36,319 nucleotides of DNA from Acidimicrobiales bacterium (GCA_020439505.1 JAGQSO010000201.1:1-36319), one strand, 5' to 3'. Shown: positions 22,994 to 31,942, counted from the stretch's first letter. Notes: generated by a model from the sequence alone, not told the origin. Made by a program: numbers and translations.

Positions 22994-25063
22994 TTGTTCG
23001 TCATCGGTCATCTCCGGCCCGTGCCCCACCCAAGGCCTCCACACCTGCCCGCCCACTATCGATCGACCAGACTGCGATCGGTGCTGGCGGTGGCCTGCAC
23101 CGTTGTGTTGACGCTCGGTTGCACTTCGACCCGGACCAACAAGGCCGTCCCCCACACCGGGCCACGACAGACAACCGCACCCAGCCAGACCGGTTCGGAC
23201 TGCGATCGCGATCCTGATCTGACCGCCGACACCCGGAGTGGCTCACCCGGAACCAGCGAGGCTCCAACCCTGGACACGTCAACCAATCCGGCGGCCCCGC
23301 CGGAGATTTCGACCGGCTACCGCCGGGGGATGGAAGCGGTCCGGACTCGGACCTTCGCCGTGGTGACGGCCAACGCCATCGCCTCGGCGGTGGCGTGCCG
23401 GTTTCTCAGTGAGGGGGCGACCGCCGCTGACACCCTGGTAGCCACCCAGGTGGTCCTCGGCCTTGTCGAACCGCAGTCCTCGGGACTCGGTGGCGGCGGG
23501 TTCGTCCTCTACTACGACGCCGCCAGTGGGTCGGTTGCCACCTTCGACGGACGTGAGACGGCACCCGCCGCCGCGACGACGGACTACCTGAGATGGGTCG
23601 GCCCCGATGACCGCTCCGCTCCTAGGCCCAGCCTGCGGTCGAGCGGCCGGTCGATCGGCGTACCCGGGACGGTGCGGCTGCTGGAGATGGTGCACGACCG
23701 ATACGGCTCGACCGGGTGGACCGAGCTCCTTCAGCCCGCCCTCGACCTGGCCACCAACGGCTTCGCGGTGAGCCCCCGCCTCGCGTCCTCGATCGAGGCT
23801 GCTCGAGGTCAGTTGTCCCGCGATCCCGACACCGCCCGCTACTTCCTCGATGACGGGGGTAGACCGGTCACCTCGGGCACCAGGGTCACCAACCCGGAGT
23901 ACGCGTCCACGCTTCGTCGGCTGGCCAGCGGCGGCGCCGACGCCTTCTACCGGGGCCCGATAGCTGCGGCCATCGTGGCTGAGGCGACCGACCGGTCCGC
24001 CGGTACGCCCTCGGCGATGACCACCGCGGATCTAGATGGGTACACCGCCGTCGAGCGTCGGCCGCTGTGCACCACCTACCGCGACCACGAGGTGTGCGGG
24101 ATGGCCAACCCATCATCGGGAGGGATCGCCGTCGCCCAGACGCTGGGAATCATTTCGAACTTCGACGTCGCCGGCATGGAACCCACCCGAGTCGACGTCG
24201 ACGGCGGGATACCCGACCCCTCCGCCGTCCATCTGATCGCCGAGGCGGAGAGGCTGGCCTACGCCGACCGTGACCGCTACGTCGCCGACTCCGACTTTGT
24301 CCCCTTGCCGGGGGGTGACCCGACCACCATGGTCGATCCCGACTACCTCGCCCGACGGGCAGCCCTGATCGACATGTCGGGGTCCATGGGAAAGGCCTCG
24401 GCCGGTGACCTGGGCGGAGCAAACCTCGGCGGAGTCCCGACGCCTGAGGGTGGCACCAGCCACGTCTCGGTCGTCGACTCCTACGGCAACGCCGCCTCGA
24501 TGACCACGTCGATAGAAGGATCGTTCGGCTCCTATCGAATGGTGGCCGGGTTCATGCTCAACAACCAGCTCACCGACTTCTCGTCCGAGCCGGTGACACC
24601 AGGCGGGGTCGAGGTGGCAAACCGGATCGAGCCGGGTAAGCGGCCCCGAAGTTCCATGGCCCCAACGCTGGTGTTCCGAGCTGCCGGCGCCGGGGCCGAT
24701 CCCAGCGGCCGGAAGCTGGAGATGGTCGTCGGCTCACCCGGCGGTTCCTGGATCATCCAGTTCGTCGTCAAGGCCCTCGTCGCGTCCATCGACTGGGGTC
24801 TGGATCCTCAACAGGCGGCCTCGATGGTCAACTTCGGGGCCGCCAACTCGCCGGTCACCAACATCGACGGTGCCCATCCACTCGTTAGATCAGCCGACGA
24901 CGGACGCTCTGATCCGCTGGCGATCGCACTGCGTTCGCTGGGACATCAGGTGAACCTGAAGCCGATTTCGAGTGGAATCGCCATCGTGGCCCGCGACGGT
25001 GCCGGTTGGATCGGCGGCGCCGATCCACGCCGCGAGGGCGAGGTCATGGGCGACTCGGGCTGA
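22994..25063 (+). CDS. ggt: Gamma-glutamyltranspeptidase, probable lipoprotein
   Basis: A 689-aa Ntn-hydrolase that cleaves gamma-glutamyl bonds of glutathione and similar compounds outside the cell. A hydrophobic segment RSVLAVACTVVLTLGC ends in a lipobox-like Cys. The large-subunit part has ANAIASAVACRFLSEGATAA and QSSGLGGGGFVLYYDAASG. Autoprocessing would occur before Thr488 in GGTSHVSVVDSYGNA; the small subunit holds GSFGSYRMVAGFMLNNQLTD, RPRSSMAPTL and GSPGGSWI, all expected active-site segments. The start is uncertain: TTG 22994 or GTG 23021; neither has a Shine-Dalgarno. Unusual only in a 90-residue Thr/Pro/Ser-rich linker after the lipobox. Confidence 0.92.
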   Translation: MFVIGHLRPVPHPRPPHLPAHYRSTRLRSVLAVACTVVLTLGCTSTRTNKAVPHTGPRQTTAPSQTGSDCDRDPDLTADTRSGSPGTSEAPTLDTSTNPAAPPEISTGYRRGMEAVRTRTFAVVTANAIASAVACRFLSEGATAADTLVATQVVLGLVEPQSSGLGGGGFVLYYDAASGSVATFDGRETAPAAATTDYLRWVGPDDRSAPRPSLRSSGRSIGVPGTVRLLEMVHDRYGSTGWTELLQPALDLATNGFAVSPRLASSIEAARGQLSRDPDTARYFLDDGGRPVTSGTRVTNPEYASTLRRLASGGADAFYRGPIAAAIVAEATDRSAGTPSAMTTADLDGYTAVERRPLCTTYRDHEVCGMANPSSGGIAVAQTLGIISNFDVAGMEPTRVDVDGGIPDPSAVHLIAEAERLAYADRDRYVADSDFVPLPGGDPTTMVDPDYLARRAALIDMSGSMGKASAGDLGGANLGGVPTPEGGTSHVSVVDSYGNAASMTTSIEGSFGSYRMVAGFMLNNQLTDFSSEPVTPGGVEVANRIEPGKRPRSSMAPTLVFRAAGAGADPSGRKLEMVVGSPGGSWIIQFVVKALVASIDWGLDPQQAASMVNFGAANSPVTNIDGAHPLVRSADDGRSDPLAIALRSLGHQVNLKPISSGIAIVARDGAGWIGGADPRREGEVMGDSG

Positions 25064-25088
25064 TCTCGAGGTACCACCAGAAAAGCAG

Positions 25089-25114
25089 AAAACCCCAGCC
25101 TGAGCTGGGGTTTT
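25089..25114. terminator. Bidirectional intrinsic terminator of ggt and tRNA-Gly
   Basis: AAAACCCCAGC (25089-25099) and GCTGGGGTTTT (25104-25114) are exact complements around a CTGA loop, giving a U-tract in either direction: for ggt (+) and for tRNA-Gly (-), whose 3' end is 8 nt away. Confidence 0.9.
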
Positions 25115-25121
25115 CTTCCGG

Positions 25122-25194
25122 AGCGGACGACCGGATTCGAACCGGCGACCCTCACCTTGGCAAGGTGATGCTCTACCAACTGAGCCACGTCCGC
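25122..25194 (-). tRNA. tRNA-Gly (anticodon GCC)
   Basis: The acceptor stem GCGGACG pairs with CGTCCGC; the anticodon loop TTGCCAA carries GCC; the T-arm has GTTCGAATC. The 73-nt gene does not encode CCA (genomic TCCG). Confidence 0.97.
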
Positions 25195-25205
25195 GTGGGA
25201 TGGTC

Positions 25206-25234
25206 ACCCTAGCTCATCGCCTGAATGACCCCAA
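25206..25234 (-). promoter_or_regulatory. tRNA-Gly promoter
   Basis: TTGGGG (25229-25234) and TAGGGT (25206-25211) on the minus strand with a 17-nt spacer, the -10 ending 11 nt before the tRNA. Confidence 0.55.
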
Positions 25235-25258
25235 ACCTCGGTCGTGATCGCTCGGCGG

Positions 25259-27289
25259 TCAGCCGCCGGTACGTGCCCGTATTCGCTGGGCCATTTCCAC
25301 TGCCAATGGCCGATCAGCGATCCGCTCCACCGCGATCTGCTGGCCAGCGTGCAGGAGGGTGAGGCTGGCCGTACGGTCGTCCTGCCAGCCCTGCACCTGG
25401 AGGCTCTGGTCGAGGGCAAATCGTTGCACCACCGGCCGCCATTGACGCTCGTCGGCCAGGACCAACGCCCGGTCGGTGAGCACCAGAACGGCCGGCACGT
25501 CGCTGAGCTTGCCAGCGACGACGGCCTCCACCACCTCATCCGGTTCGAGAACTGCACCGGCGACGGCCAGAGCGACCCGAGCCTGCTTGCGCGAGGAATT
25601 GCCCAGGCGACCGACGGCCACGCCGAGTCCGTTCGGGTCAGAAGGACCGAGCGGAGCGCTTGGAGCAGAAGGCAGCCCTGGAGCGGCGCTGCCCGGAACA
25701 CCCATCGGTGGCTGAGGTAGCGGCGACGCGGCCGACGTGGGCGGTAGCCCTGGTGGCGGCACCGGAGCAGGAACGGCAGGTGGTAACGGCGGGGCCTGGG
25801 GGGATCCTGGGGGTGGAGCCCACGTAGCGGGAGGCGGCACCGACGACGGCGCGGACGAGGTGATGCCACCAGAAGGCGGAGGTGGGACTACACCGCCAGG
25901 CGGCGGCACCACAGCACCGGGCATCGGAGGCGGCGGCGGAGGCGGAACCACACCACCAGGCGGCGGAGGGGGCACGACACCACCGGGCATCGGCGGCGGG
26001 GGCGGAACCACACCACTTGGCGGCGGCGGTGGGACTACTACGCCAGGCGGGGGCGGAACAACACCACCGGGCATCGGCGGCGGGGGCAGAACCACACCGC
26101 CCGGGGCAGGAGGTACCGCGATCGCGCCGGGAGGCGGCGGAAGCGTTCCAACAGCCGGGGCCGGCGCTATGACCGACGCGTCGGATGAAGGGTCTTCGTC
26201 GACGTTCTCGGAATCGGAGCCGAGGTGCTCGACCACAGGAGACTCGATCACCGCGCTCTCGGCGTCCTCACCTCCAGCAAGCTGGTCCCCGTCGGCTTCG
26301 GCCGATTCCGACGGCGGTTGGGGCATGGACTGCCCGGTCGAGTCGTCGGTGAGATCTCCAGCAGGCTCAGTGGCAGCGTCGGTCTCTGACCGGTCAGCCG
26401 CACCATCGGGGGTGTCACCCGAAACTGGCGTCTCGTCTGCACCAACCGGGGCGTCGCCTTCCGACTGCACGTCGGGATCTGGACCGCTCGGTACCTCAGC
26501 GGCAGTTCCTGGCTCTTCGAAATGGACCGGAGGGGGGAAGGTGGCCGACCCTGGCTCACCGAAGACCGGCTCGGCAGCGGGATCAAATGCCGGTTCCGGC
26601 GGAACGACCGGATGGTCGGGAATCTCGATGTCGATCCCGCTGTCGGGAATCGGCAGGGGCGGCGGCACGACCGGATCGAACAAGGGCGGGGGCGGCGGCA
26701 TGGGGGGTGCCGGGGGTACAAGGGAGTCGGCGTCGGACGCGGGCGGCGGAGAGAACGCGAATGGCTCCGAGGCTGACTCACCACCGGAGTCCGGAGGCGG
26801 TGGCACCCAGCCAGGGGGCGGGGGCGGAGCAAGGCCGACCCCCGAAACCGGTAGCACCACATCGGATGGTGCCGGTGGTGCCTCGAGAGGAGGCGGTGGC
26901 GGGGTGGCGGCCGCTGGAGGAGGCGGGATCATGCTCGGGGGTGGCGGAGCGAATCCTGCTCCGGGCGGCGGCGGAGGAGCGAGACCGCTCGGCGGAGGGG
27001 GCGGAGGAGCAGCACCACCGGGTGGAGGCGGCGGCGGAACGAGGCCGCTGGGCGGAGGAGGTGGGACGGTGCCCGACGGCGCGGGTGGTAGCGGTGTCGT
27101 CGCGCTGGCCGGGGGTGGCGGTACGACGGCTGCGCCCATCGGTGGCGGAGACGCCAATGTGGATGGAGGGGCTGGCGGCGGAGCGGCGGTGGCGTCCGGG
27201 CTCGGTGACTCAGTGGAAAGGGGTGAGCCACACCCCATGCAGAACTTGGAGGTGGGTTCGTTCTCAACCGCACATTCGGGACAGATCAT
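25259..27289 (-). CDS. 676-aa zinc-ribbon / polyproline / bacterial PH-like domain protein
   Basis: A long, mostly disordered protein of unknown function. Residues 3-21 are a zinc ribbon (CPECAVENEP, then CMGCGSPL). Residues 30-220 are PPPPP-rich; 230-385 are acidic and Ser/Asp/Glu-rich; 385-545 are again polyproline in tandem GGVVPPPPP units. The last 100 residues fold differently: VALAVAGAVLEPDEVVEAVV, VPAVLVLTDRALVLAD, QVQGWQDDRTASLTLL, which looks like a bacterial PH (YokE-like) domain. No signal or membrane segment. ATG at 27289 with GAGAGG upstream and a -10-like TACGCT (27328-27333, minus). The reverse strand shows a long Gly-rich frame that is only the mirror of the proline codons. 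Confidence 0.85.
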   Translation of the reverse strand: MICPECAVENEPTSKFCMGCGSPLSTESPSPDATAAPPPAPPSTLASPPPMGAAVVPPPPASATTPLPPAPSGTVPPPPPSGLVPPPPPPGGAAPPPPPPSGLAPPPPPGAGFAPPPPSMIPPPPAAATPPPPPLEAPPAPSDVVLPVSGVGLAPPPPPGWVPPPPDSGGESASEPFAFSPPPASDADSLVPPAPPMPPPPPLFDPVVPPPLPIPDSGIDIEIPDHPVVPPEPAFDPAAEPVFGEPGSATFPPPVHFEEPGTAAEVPSGPDPDVQSEGDAPVGADETPVSGDTPDGAADRSETDAATEPAGDLTDDSTGQSMPQPPSESAEADGDQLAGGEDAESAVIESPVVEHLGSDSENVDEDPSSDASVIAPAPAVGTLPPPPGAIAVPPAPGGVVLPPPPMPGGVVPPPPGVVVPPPPPSGVVPPPPPMPGGVVPPPPPGGVVPPPPPPPMPGAVVPPPGGVVPPPPSGGITSSAPSSVPPPATWAPPPGSPQAPPLPPAVPAPVPPPGLPPTSAASPLPQPPMGVPGSAAPGLPSAPSAPLGPSDPNGLGVAVGRLGNSSRKQARVALAVAGAVLEPDEVVEAVVAGKLSDVPAVLVLTDRALVLADERQWRPVVQRFALDQSLQVQGWQDDRTASLTLLHAGQQIAVERIADRPLAVEMAQRIRARTGG

Positions 27290-27367
27290 CAGGATCCAAA
27301 CCTCTCGCCAGCTACTCCGGTGGGCGCAGCGTAGGGGAACATGTGCCAGCCCGCGACCGGTAGTGGC

Positions 27368-27967
27368 TCACGGCTTCGGTCGTGCCGCCCGTTCAACCAG
27401 TCGGCGCCCTGGTACCGAGAGCGGTATCGAACCGACCGCCTCGATGGCGGTGTCGCTCATCTTTGCCATCGTTCGCGCCAACACCTCGATGGCATGCTCA
27501 TCGCCCAGACGCTCCGCAAGCTCATCGAGTTGCAGTTCGAGGAACACAAGGCACAGAGCATCCTCGTGGACCTGGCCGGCTGCGGCGAGCGGTCCGCCCC
27601 TTGTCACCTTGGCCACGATGAGGGCGGCTTCTTCGGCCACCTCGGCCGGGCACCCCGCTCGGTCGAGCAGGTCCCGTAGATCGTCGCCCTGGCGCCGCTT
27701 TTGCGCTTCGCGCCAACGGAGGTAGCCGGAGCGTCCCTCGGGAAAGTCGCGGCGGGCGATCACCCACCTCCGCAGGTGGTGGGCGCGGGCCGCCAGGAGT
27801 TGGGCTGGCGTCGGGTCGGCCGCCAAACGGATCACCCAGTCGGTCATCCGTTCGGAATGGACGACTTCTTTGGGTCTGGCCGCCCCGGCCTCGACAACCA
27901 CATCGGGGCAGTCGGAGTTGGCGAGATCGATGGCCTCGATCGCCCGATCGAACCAGGACGGGGTCAT
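27368..27967 (-). CDS. DUF4202 domain-containing protein
   Basis: A 199-aa protein matching the DUF4202 pattern: WFDRAIEAIDLANSDCPDVV at the N-terminus, KEVVHSERMTDWVIRLA, LLAARAHHLRRWVIARRDFP, GRSGYLRWREAQ, and an acidic C-terminal helix QVHEDALCLVFLELQLDELA. The conserved His and Asp/Glu residues resemble an HD-type metal site, but activity is unknown in the family. ATG at 27967 overlaps the stop of the upstream membrane protein by 4 nt (ATGA), so they are coupled. Confidence 0.85.
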   Translation of the reverse strand: MTPSWFDRAIEAIDLANSDCPDVVVEAGAARPKEVVHSERMTDWVIRLAADPTPAQLLAARAHHLRRWVIARRDFPEGRSGYLRWREAQKRRQGDDLRDLLDRAGCPAEVAEEAALIVAKVTRGGPLAAAGQVHEDALCLVFLELQLDELAERLGDEHAIEVLARTMAKMSDTAIEAVGSIPLSVPGRRLVERAARPKP

Positions 27968-28509
27968 CGGCTCTCCGGTGAGCGGTCCTCCACGAAGAGG
28001 TCGAGCACCTCGTCGTCTTGTTCACCGGTATCGAGCCCGTCGTGGTCGACGACCGGCACGACGTCGGCTTCGCCGGTGGCGGACGGCGTTCCCGGCAGCG
28101 GTGAGTCCGCGGTGTGAGCGCGACTCGGGCGACGTTGGTGCGGCACCGCCGTCGGGCGGGTCAACCTCCAGTAGCGCGCCGTGAGGAGGGAGAGGGCGAG
28201 CGCTACGACCACCAGGCCGCCGACCACGGCCCACACCTTGCGCTCCTGTTCAGGGTCGGCACCGAGTCGTTCGGGCGCTTCGGTGGTGGCCGCCACGCCT
28301 TCCCCGGTCGGAACGACCGAGACGACTCCCGAGACCGGACCTGACATCGGTGACGAACCGAACGGGCGGGCTTCGAGGGCGAACGCGGCCCCGACCGAAG
28401 AAATCTGGATAGCGACCAGTGCCACGAGCGCCAGACCGGTCAGACGCCCTCGCACCGAGGTTCGCCCCGATCCGCTCCGACGGTCGGGTATGGGTCCGAT
28501 GGTGGCCAC
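27964..28509 (-). CDS. Small two-TM membrane protein of unknown function
   Basis: A 181-aa protein with an Arg-rich start, a hydrophobic segment at about residues 22-45 (LTGLALVALVAIQISSVGAA), a Ser/Gly-rich outer loop, a second membrane helix near 92-110 (VWAVVGGLVVVALALSLLTA) and an acidic cytoplasmic tail ending DDEVLDLFVEDRSPESR. I recognise no family. The GTG start at 28509 is supported by a -10-like TACGAT 9 nt upstream. First gene of a pair with DUF4202. Confidence 0.7.
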   Translation of the reverse strand: MATIGPIPDRRSGSGRTSVRGRLTGLALVALVAIQISSVGAAFALEARPFGSSPMSGPVSGVVSVVPTGEGVAATTEAPERLGADPEQERKVWAVVGGLVVVALALSLLTARYWRLTRPTAVPHQRRPSRAHTADSPLPGTPSATGEADVVPVVDHDGLDTGEQDDEVLDLFVEDRSPESR

Positions 28510-28518
28510 GAGGATGGG

Positions 28519-28524
28519 ATCGTA
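28519..28524 (-). promoter_or_regulatory. -10 box of the leaderless membrane-protein/DUF4202 operon
   Basis: TACGAT on the minus strand, 9 nt before the GTG at 28509; no Shine-Dalgarno. Confidence 0.45.
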
Positions 28525-28564
28525 CCGGTGAGCGCGAGTCGGGTCATGTCCGGCGCGAGATGCC

Positions 28565-28592
28565 GGCCGGTGTGTCCGTCCCGATACCGGCC
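28565..28592 (-). terminator. Hairpin downstream of the fpg-like gene
   Basis: GGCCGGT (28565-28571) pairs with ACCGGCC (28586-28592) around a 14-nt loop, 34 nt past the stop of the glycosylase gene. No U-tract. Confidence 0.4.
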
Positions 28593-28626
28593 CGGCAACG
28601 CTCGCCGGTCGACTTTGTGACAGCGG

Positions 28627-29409
28627 TCAGACCTGGTGGGTCGGACACCAGTAGGTGGTTCTGCCTCCCACCGACAGCCGGGCGAGGGTTGCCCCGTCGC
28701 GGGGACAGCGCCCGTCACGGTGGCGGTGTTCTTGAAGGTCGCCCTTGTTCGAGCCGCCCCGACGACCGAGGAGAGCGACCGTGGATCGGATCCGGGTCGC
28801 CAGGCGGGCGATCTCCTCCTCGTCGAGCGATGCGGCCTCGCGGCTCGGGTCGAGGTCGGACCGCCACAGGATCTCGTCGACCAACAGGTTCCCCAACCCA
28901 GCGATCCGCGCCTGGTCCAGAAGTCGGGCCTTGAGCTGGGCCCGAGACCCGGAGAGGACGTCGCGCAGTTGGGACCGGGTGAGCTTGGTGGCGTCGACAC
29001 CCATCTTGGTGGTGTCGGGGTCGAGCTCGACCCCGCCGAGGCGGCGAGGATCGGTGACCCGCAGGTGCCGGCCGTCATCGAGCCGCAACCCGAGGCGGTC
29101 CCAGCCCGGGTTGTCCCGTCCTGGCGCGTACTCGAGTCGGTCGATCGGCCCTTCTCCGTCGATCAACAGTCGTCCGGTCATTCCGAACCTCAGGCCCAGC
29201 ACCGGTCGACCGGGTTCGAGGTGAACCAGGAGCAGCTTGCCGATCCGACCGGTCGAGGCGACCCTCGCCCCGATCAGTGCGTCGCGCACGGCGGTCGCGG
29301 TCGTGTGCTTGAGGAACCATCCGTCGGGCGTCTCGACCGACTCGATCCGGTTCCCGACGACGCGCTCGGCCAGGAGCCGGTACGCCTCGACCTCCAACAG
29401 CTCTGGCAT
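28627..29409 (-). CDS. Fpg/Nei family DNA glycosylase with altered zinc finger
   Basis: A 260-aa base-excision repair glycosylase/AP lyase. The N-terminus MPELLEVEAYR supplies the catalytic Pro2 and Glu3; STGRIGKLLLVHL holds the conserved Lys; IAGLGNLLVDEILW is the helix-two-turn-helix. The C-terminal finger keeps its beta-hairpin Arg (GRTTYWCP) but its ligands read C-x2-D and C-x2-H (CPRDG and CPTHQ) rather than the usual four cysteines. It is therefore Fpg-like with a CDCH or two-ligand finger. Whether it prefers oxidised purines (Fpg) or pyrimidines (Nei) is not clear. The ATG lies 23 nt after the PLP-enzyme gene, so it may ride on the methionine operon. Confidence 0.88.
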   Translation of the reverse strand: MPELLEVEAYRLLAERVVGNRIESVETPDGWFLKHTTATAVRDALIGARVASTGRIGKLLLVHLEPGRPVLGLRFGMTGRLLIDGEGPIDRLEYAPGRDNPGWDRLGLRLDDGRHLRVTDPRRLGGVELDPDTTKMGVDATKLTRSQLRDVLSGSRAQLKARLLDQARIAGLGNLLVDEILWRSDLDPSREAASLDEEEIARLATRIRSTVALLGRRGGSNKGDLQEHRHRDGRCPRDGATLARLSVGGRTTYWCPTHQV

Positions 29410-29432
29410 GACGCTAGGGACCTGCCTCGGCC

Positions 29433-30635
29433 CTACCGCGACGCGGCGGTGAGGGCCTGTTCGAAATCGGCGACCACGTCGTCGGGGTGTTCCAGACCCA
29501 CCGAGACCCTGACCGTCCCCGGGCCGATCCCGTTCGCCTCCAATTCCTCGGGCAACAGGTTCACGTGGGTGGTCGAGGCGGGGTGGGTCACCAGGGTCTC
29601 GGGACCGCCGAGGGAGGGGGCGTGCTGGGCGACGCGAACCGACTCGACGAAACGTCGGCCGCCTTCCAGACCACCGGCGACGTCGAAGGTGACCAGTCCT
29701 CCTCCCGCCGACATCTGCCGAGCCGCCAAGTCATGTTGAGGATGGGAGGCCAACCCGGGGTAGCGGACCTCGGTCACGTCCGGGCGTGCCTCCAGTGCGG
29801 TCGCCAACACCAAGGCGGTCTCGCTCTGTTGGCGGATACGTACCGGCAACGTCCTGATCCCGCGGGTCGCGTTCATGGCGTCGAAGGGGGACGCCGCCGC
29901 CCCCTGGAGGACCGCGAACCCCCACAACCAGTCGATCAGTTCCCGACTACCGGCTACTACGCCGAGGGTGGCGTCGTTGTGCCCCGCGATCCCCTTGGTG
30001 GCCGAGTGCACCACCAGATCGACCCCATGGGCGAGGGGTCGCTGCAGCATCGGCGTGGCGAACGTGCTGTCGACCACCGTCATCGGCCCCTTGATCGCAC
30101 CCAGTTCCGCCAGATCGATGATGTCCAGACGGGGGTTGGCCGGGGTCTCGGCGAAGACCATCGTCGTCTTGCCGGGGCGGACCGCCGCCGCGAACGCACC
30201 CGGCTCGGTTCCATCGACGAACGTCACGTCGATACCGAAGCGTGGACACACCGCCTGGAACAGGAGCTGGGTGGCGGCGTAGAGCTGACGTTGGGCCACG
30301 ATGTGATCACCGGCCGAGCACAGGCCCAGGACGACACCGGACACCGCCCCCATTCCCGACCCGTAGGCGCGTGCGGCCTCGGCGCCTTCCAGATCCGCCA
30401 CCAGATCCTCGAAGCCCCTCACCGTCGGGTTGCCGTACCGGCTGTAGAACCGTTCCGCTCCGGCCTGGGTGGCCATGGAGCGGGCTTCCTCGACGGTCCG
30501 AGTCCAGAAGGTGGAGGTGGCCCACAGGACCGGAGCGAGGGACCGGTCGTCTCCACCCCGACCGCCTCGGATGGCCCGGGTCTGAGCGTGCAGAGCTGAC
30601 TGCTCCTCGACGGTGGGGTTCTCAGGTGCGGTCAT
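29433..30635 (-). CDS. metZ: PLP-dependent O-acyl-homoserine sulfhydrylase / cystathionine gamma-synthase
   Basis: A 400-aa Cys/Met-metabolism PLP enzyme. Schiff-base Lys214 in VVHSATKGIAGHND; YSRYGNPTVRGFEDLVADLE and RAYGSGMGAVSGVVL line the cofactor site; MTVVDSTFATPMLQRPLAHG is the family core; the C-terminus ETLVTHPASTTHVNLL holds the substrate-binding Arg region. With metX directly upstream (4-nt ATGA overlap) it most likely acts on O-acyl-homoserine with sulfide (homocysteine) or cysteine (cystathionine); sequence alone does not decide, so the symbol is tentative. Expected to be under the metX riboswitch. Confidence 0.88.
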   Translation of the reverse strand: MTAPENPTVEEQSALHAQTRAIRGGRGGDDRSLAPVLWATSTFWTRTVEEARSMATQAGAERFYSRYGNPTVRGFEDLVADLEGAEAARAYGSGMGAVSGVVLGLCSAGDHIVAQRQLYAATQLLFQAVCPRFGIDVTFVDGTEPGAFAAAVRPGKTTMVFAETPANPRLDIIDLAELGAIKGPMTVVDSTFATPMLQRPLAHGVDLVVHSATKGIAGHNDATLGVVAGSRELIDWLWGFAVLQGAAASPFDAMNATRGIRTLPVRIRQQSETALVLATALEARPDVTEVRYPGLASHPQHDLAARQMSAGGGLVTFDVAGGLEGGRRFVESVRVAQHAPSLGGPETLVTHPASTTHVNLLPEELEANGIGPGTVRVSVGLEHPDDVVADFEQALTAASR

Positions 30636-31861
30636 GTTCGGGGCTTCTCCAGGAACGGGATGAGGGCGGCGGCCACCTGTTGGTGGTCGATCAGGAAGGC
30701 GTCGTGGCCGTGGGGGCTGTCGATCTCGTGGAACGTCGCTGAGCCTCCCGCGGCGATCACATCGGTGACCAGCTCACGCTGCTGGTACTCGGGGTAGAGG
30801 ATGTCCGAGGTGATCCCCATGGACAGGACCGGAGCGGTGATCCGTTTCAGGGCCGCTCTCAGGCCTCCCCGTCCCCGGGCCAGATCGTGGAGGTCCATGG
30901 CTTTGGTGAGCAACAGGTAGGAGTTGGCGTCGAACCGACGCGACAGCTTCGCTCCGTGGTGGTCCAGGTAGCGCTCCACCTCGAAGCGCTGCCACAGCTC
31001 CAGTCGACCAGCCAGGGATTCCACCGGTTCGCGCCCGAACCGGTCCGTGAAGACGTCGTCGCTGCGGAACGTGACCTGGGAGACCATTCGGGCCAGGGCC
31101 AGCCCGGCGTGGGGGCCCTCACCCGGCGGGGCGTCGTAGTAGCGCCCGTTGCGCCACTTGGGGTCCAGGGCGATGGCACGGCGCCCGGTGCTCCACCATG
31201 CGATCTGTTGCGCCGAGGCCGCGGTGCACGACGCCACGGCGACCAGCCTCGCCACCCGCTCGGGGTACATCACACCCCACTCCAGTGCCTGCATGCCGCC
31301 CATCGATCCACCGATGACCGCATGCCAGCGGTCGACCCCGAGGGCATCGGCCAGTCGGGCCTGGGTTCGTACGATGTCTCGCATCGTGACGACCGGGAAG
31401 TCCGGTCCGTAGCGACCCAGATGATCGGGGTGTGGTGACGCCGGCCCCGACGAACCCTGACATCCGCCCAACACGTTGGCACACACCACGAACCAACGTT
31501 CCGTGTCGAGCGGCCGACCGGGACCGATCAGGTCGTCCCACCAGCCTGGGGTTGGATGGCCCGCCCCTGCGGGCCCCGACGCATGGGAGTCACCGGTCAG
31601 GGCGTGACACACCAACACCGCGTTCGAGGCGTCAGGGGCGAGGGTCCCCCAAGTCTCGAAGGCGATGGTCACGTCGTGGAGTTGTCCGCCCCCTTCGAGC
31701 ACGAAGGGGCGGTCGACCGCCATCTTCATGAACTGGCGTTGTCCCAGAGGATCACCCGGGGTCCACGCTCCGGTGGCGGGCAGGGTGGAGGAATGGGGGT
31801 GCAACCAGGGAGGCGGGGCGAGCGCCGAGGTGTCGGCCCAGTGGGTGTCGTTCTGTTCCAT
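30632..31861 (-). CDS. metX: Homoserine O-acyltransferase MetX
   Basis: A 409-aa alpha/beta-hydrolase-fold acyltransferase that activates homoserine (acetyl or succinyl donor) for methionine synthesis. Blocks: TIAFETWGTLAPDASNAVLV, CHALTGDSHASGP, NVLGGCQGSSGPASP, nucleophile VIGGSMGGMQALEW with Ser186, and the closing His386 in DSPHGHDAFL. The ATG at 31861 has GAGGAGG 8 nt upstream. A 62-codon upstream extension of the frame is rejected because it crosses the riboswitch and its promoter. Acyl donor specificity cannot be read safely. Confidence 0.93.
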   Translation of the reverse strand: MEQNDTHWADTSALAPPPWLHPHSSTLPATGAWTPGDPLGQRQFMKMAVDRPFVLEGGGQLHDVTIAFETWGTLAPDASNAVLVCHALTGDSHASGPAGAGHPTPGWWDDLIGPGRPLDTERWFVVCANVLGGCQGSSGPASPHPDHLGRYGPDFPVVTMRDIVRTQARLADALGVDRWHAVIGGSMGGMQALEWGVMYPERVARLVAVASCTAASAQQIAWWSTGRRAIALDPKWRNGRYYDAPPGEGPHAGLALARMVSQVTFRSDDVFTDRFGREPVESLAGRLELWQRFEVERYLDHHGAKLSRRFDANSYLLLTKAMDLHDLARGRGGLRAALKRITAPVLSMGITSDILYPEYQQRELVTDVIAAGGSATFHEIDSPHGHDAFLIDHQQVAAALIPFLEKPRT

Positions 31862-31942
31862 CGACTCGTCCTCCTCGCTCGGGGGGCGGTCACCGGTGCC
31901 AGCGTCGGGCGAACCCGGACACTTCGTTGCCGACGAAACGCC

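Noticed and set aside
21505..25194. tRNA-flanked genomic island between tRNA-Cys and tRNA-Gly
   Set aside because: No integrase, no att-like duplication of tRNA ends, and genes have ordinary codon use.
25880..27080. Regular GC-rich repeats that look like a tandem or CRISPR array
   Set aside because: Period and variation follow in-frame PPPPP-GGVV codons of one protein; no constant-length spacers.
25737..27725. 662-codon Gly-rich open frame on the + strand
   Set aside because: It is the reverse complement of proline codons (CCN/CCG runs) of the 676-aa protein; the minus-strand protein has recognisable head and tail domains and a good start.
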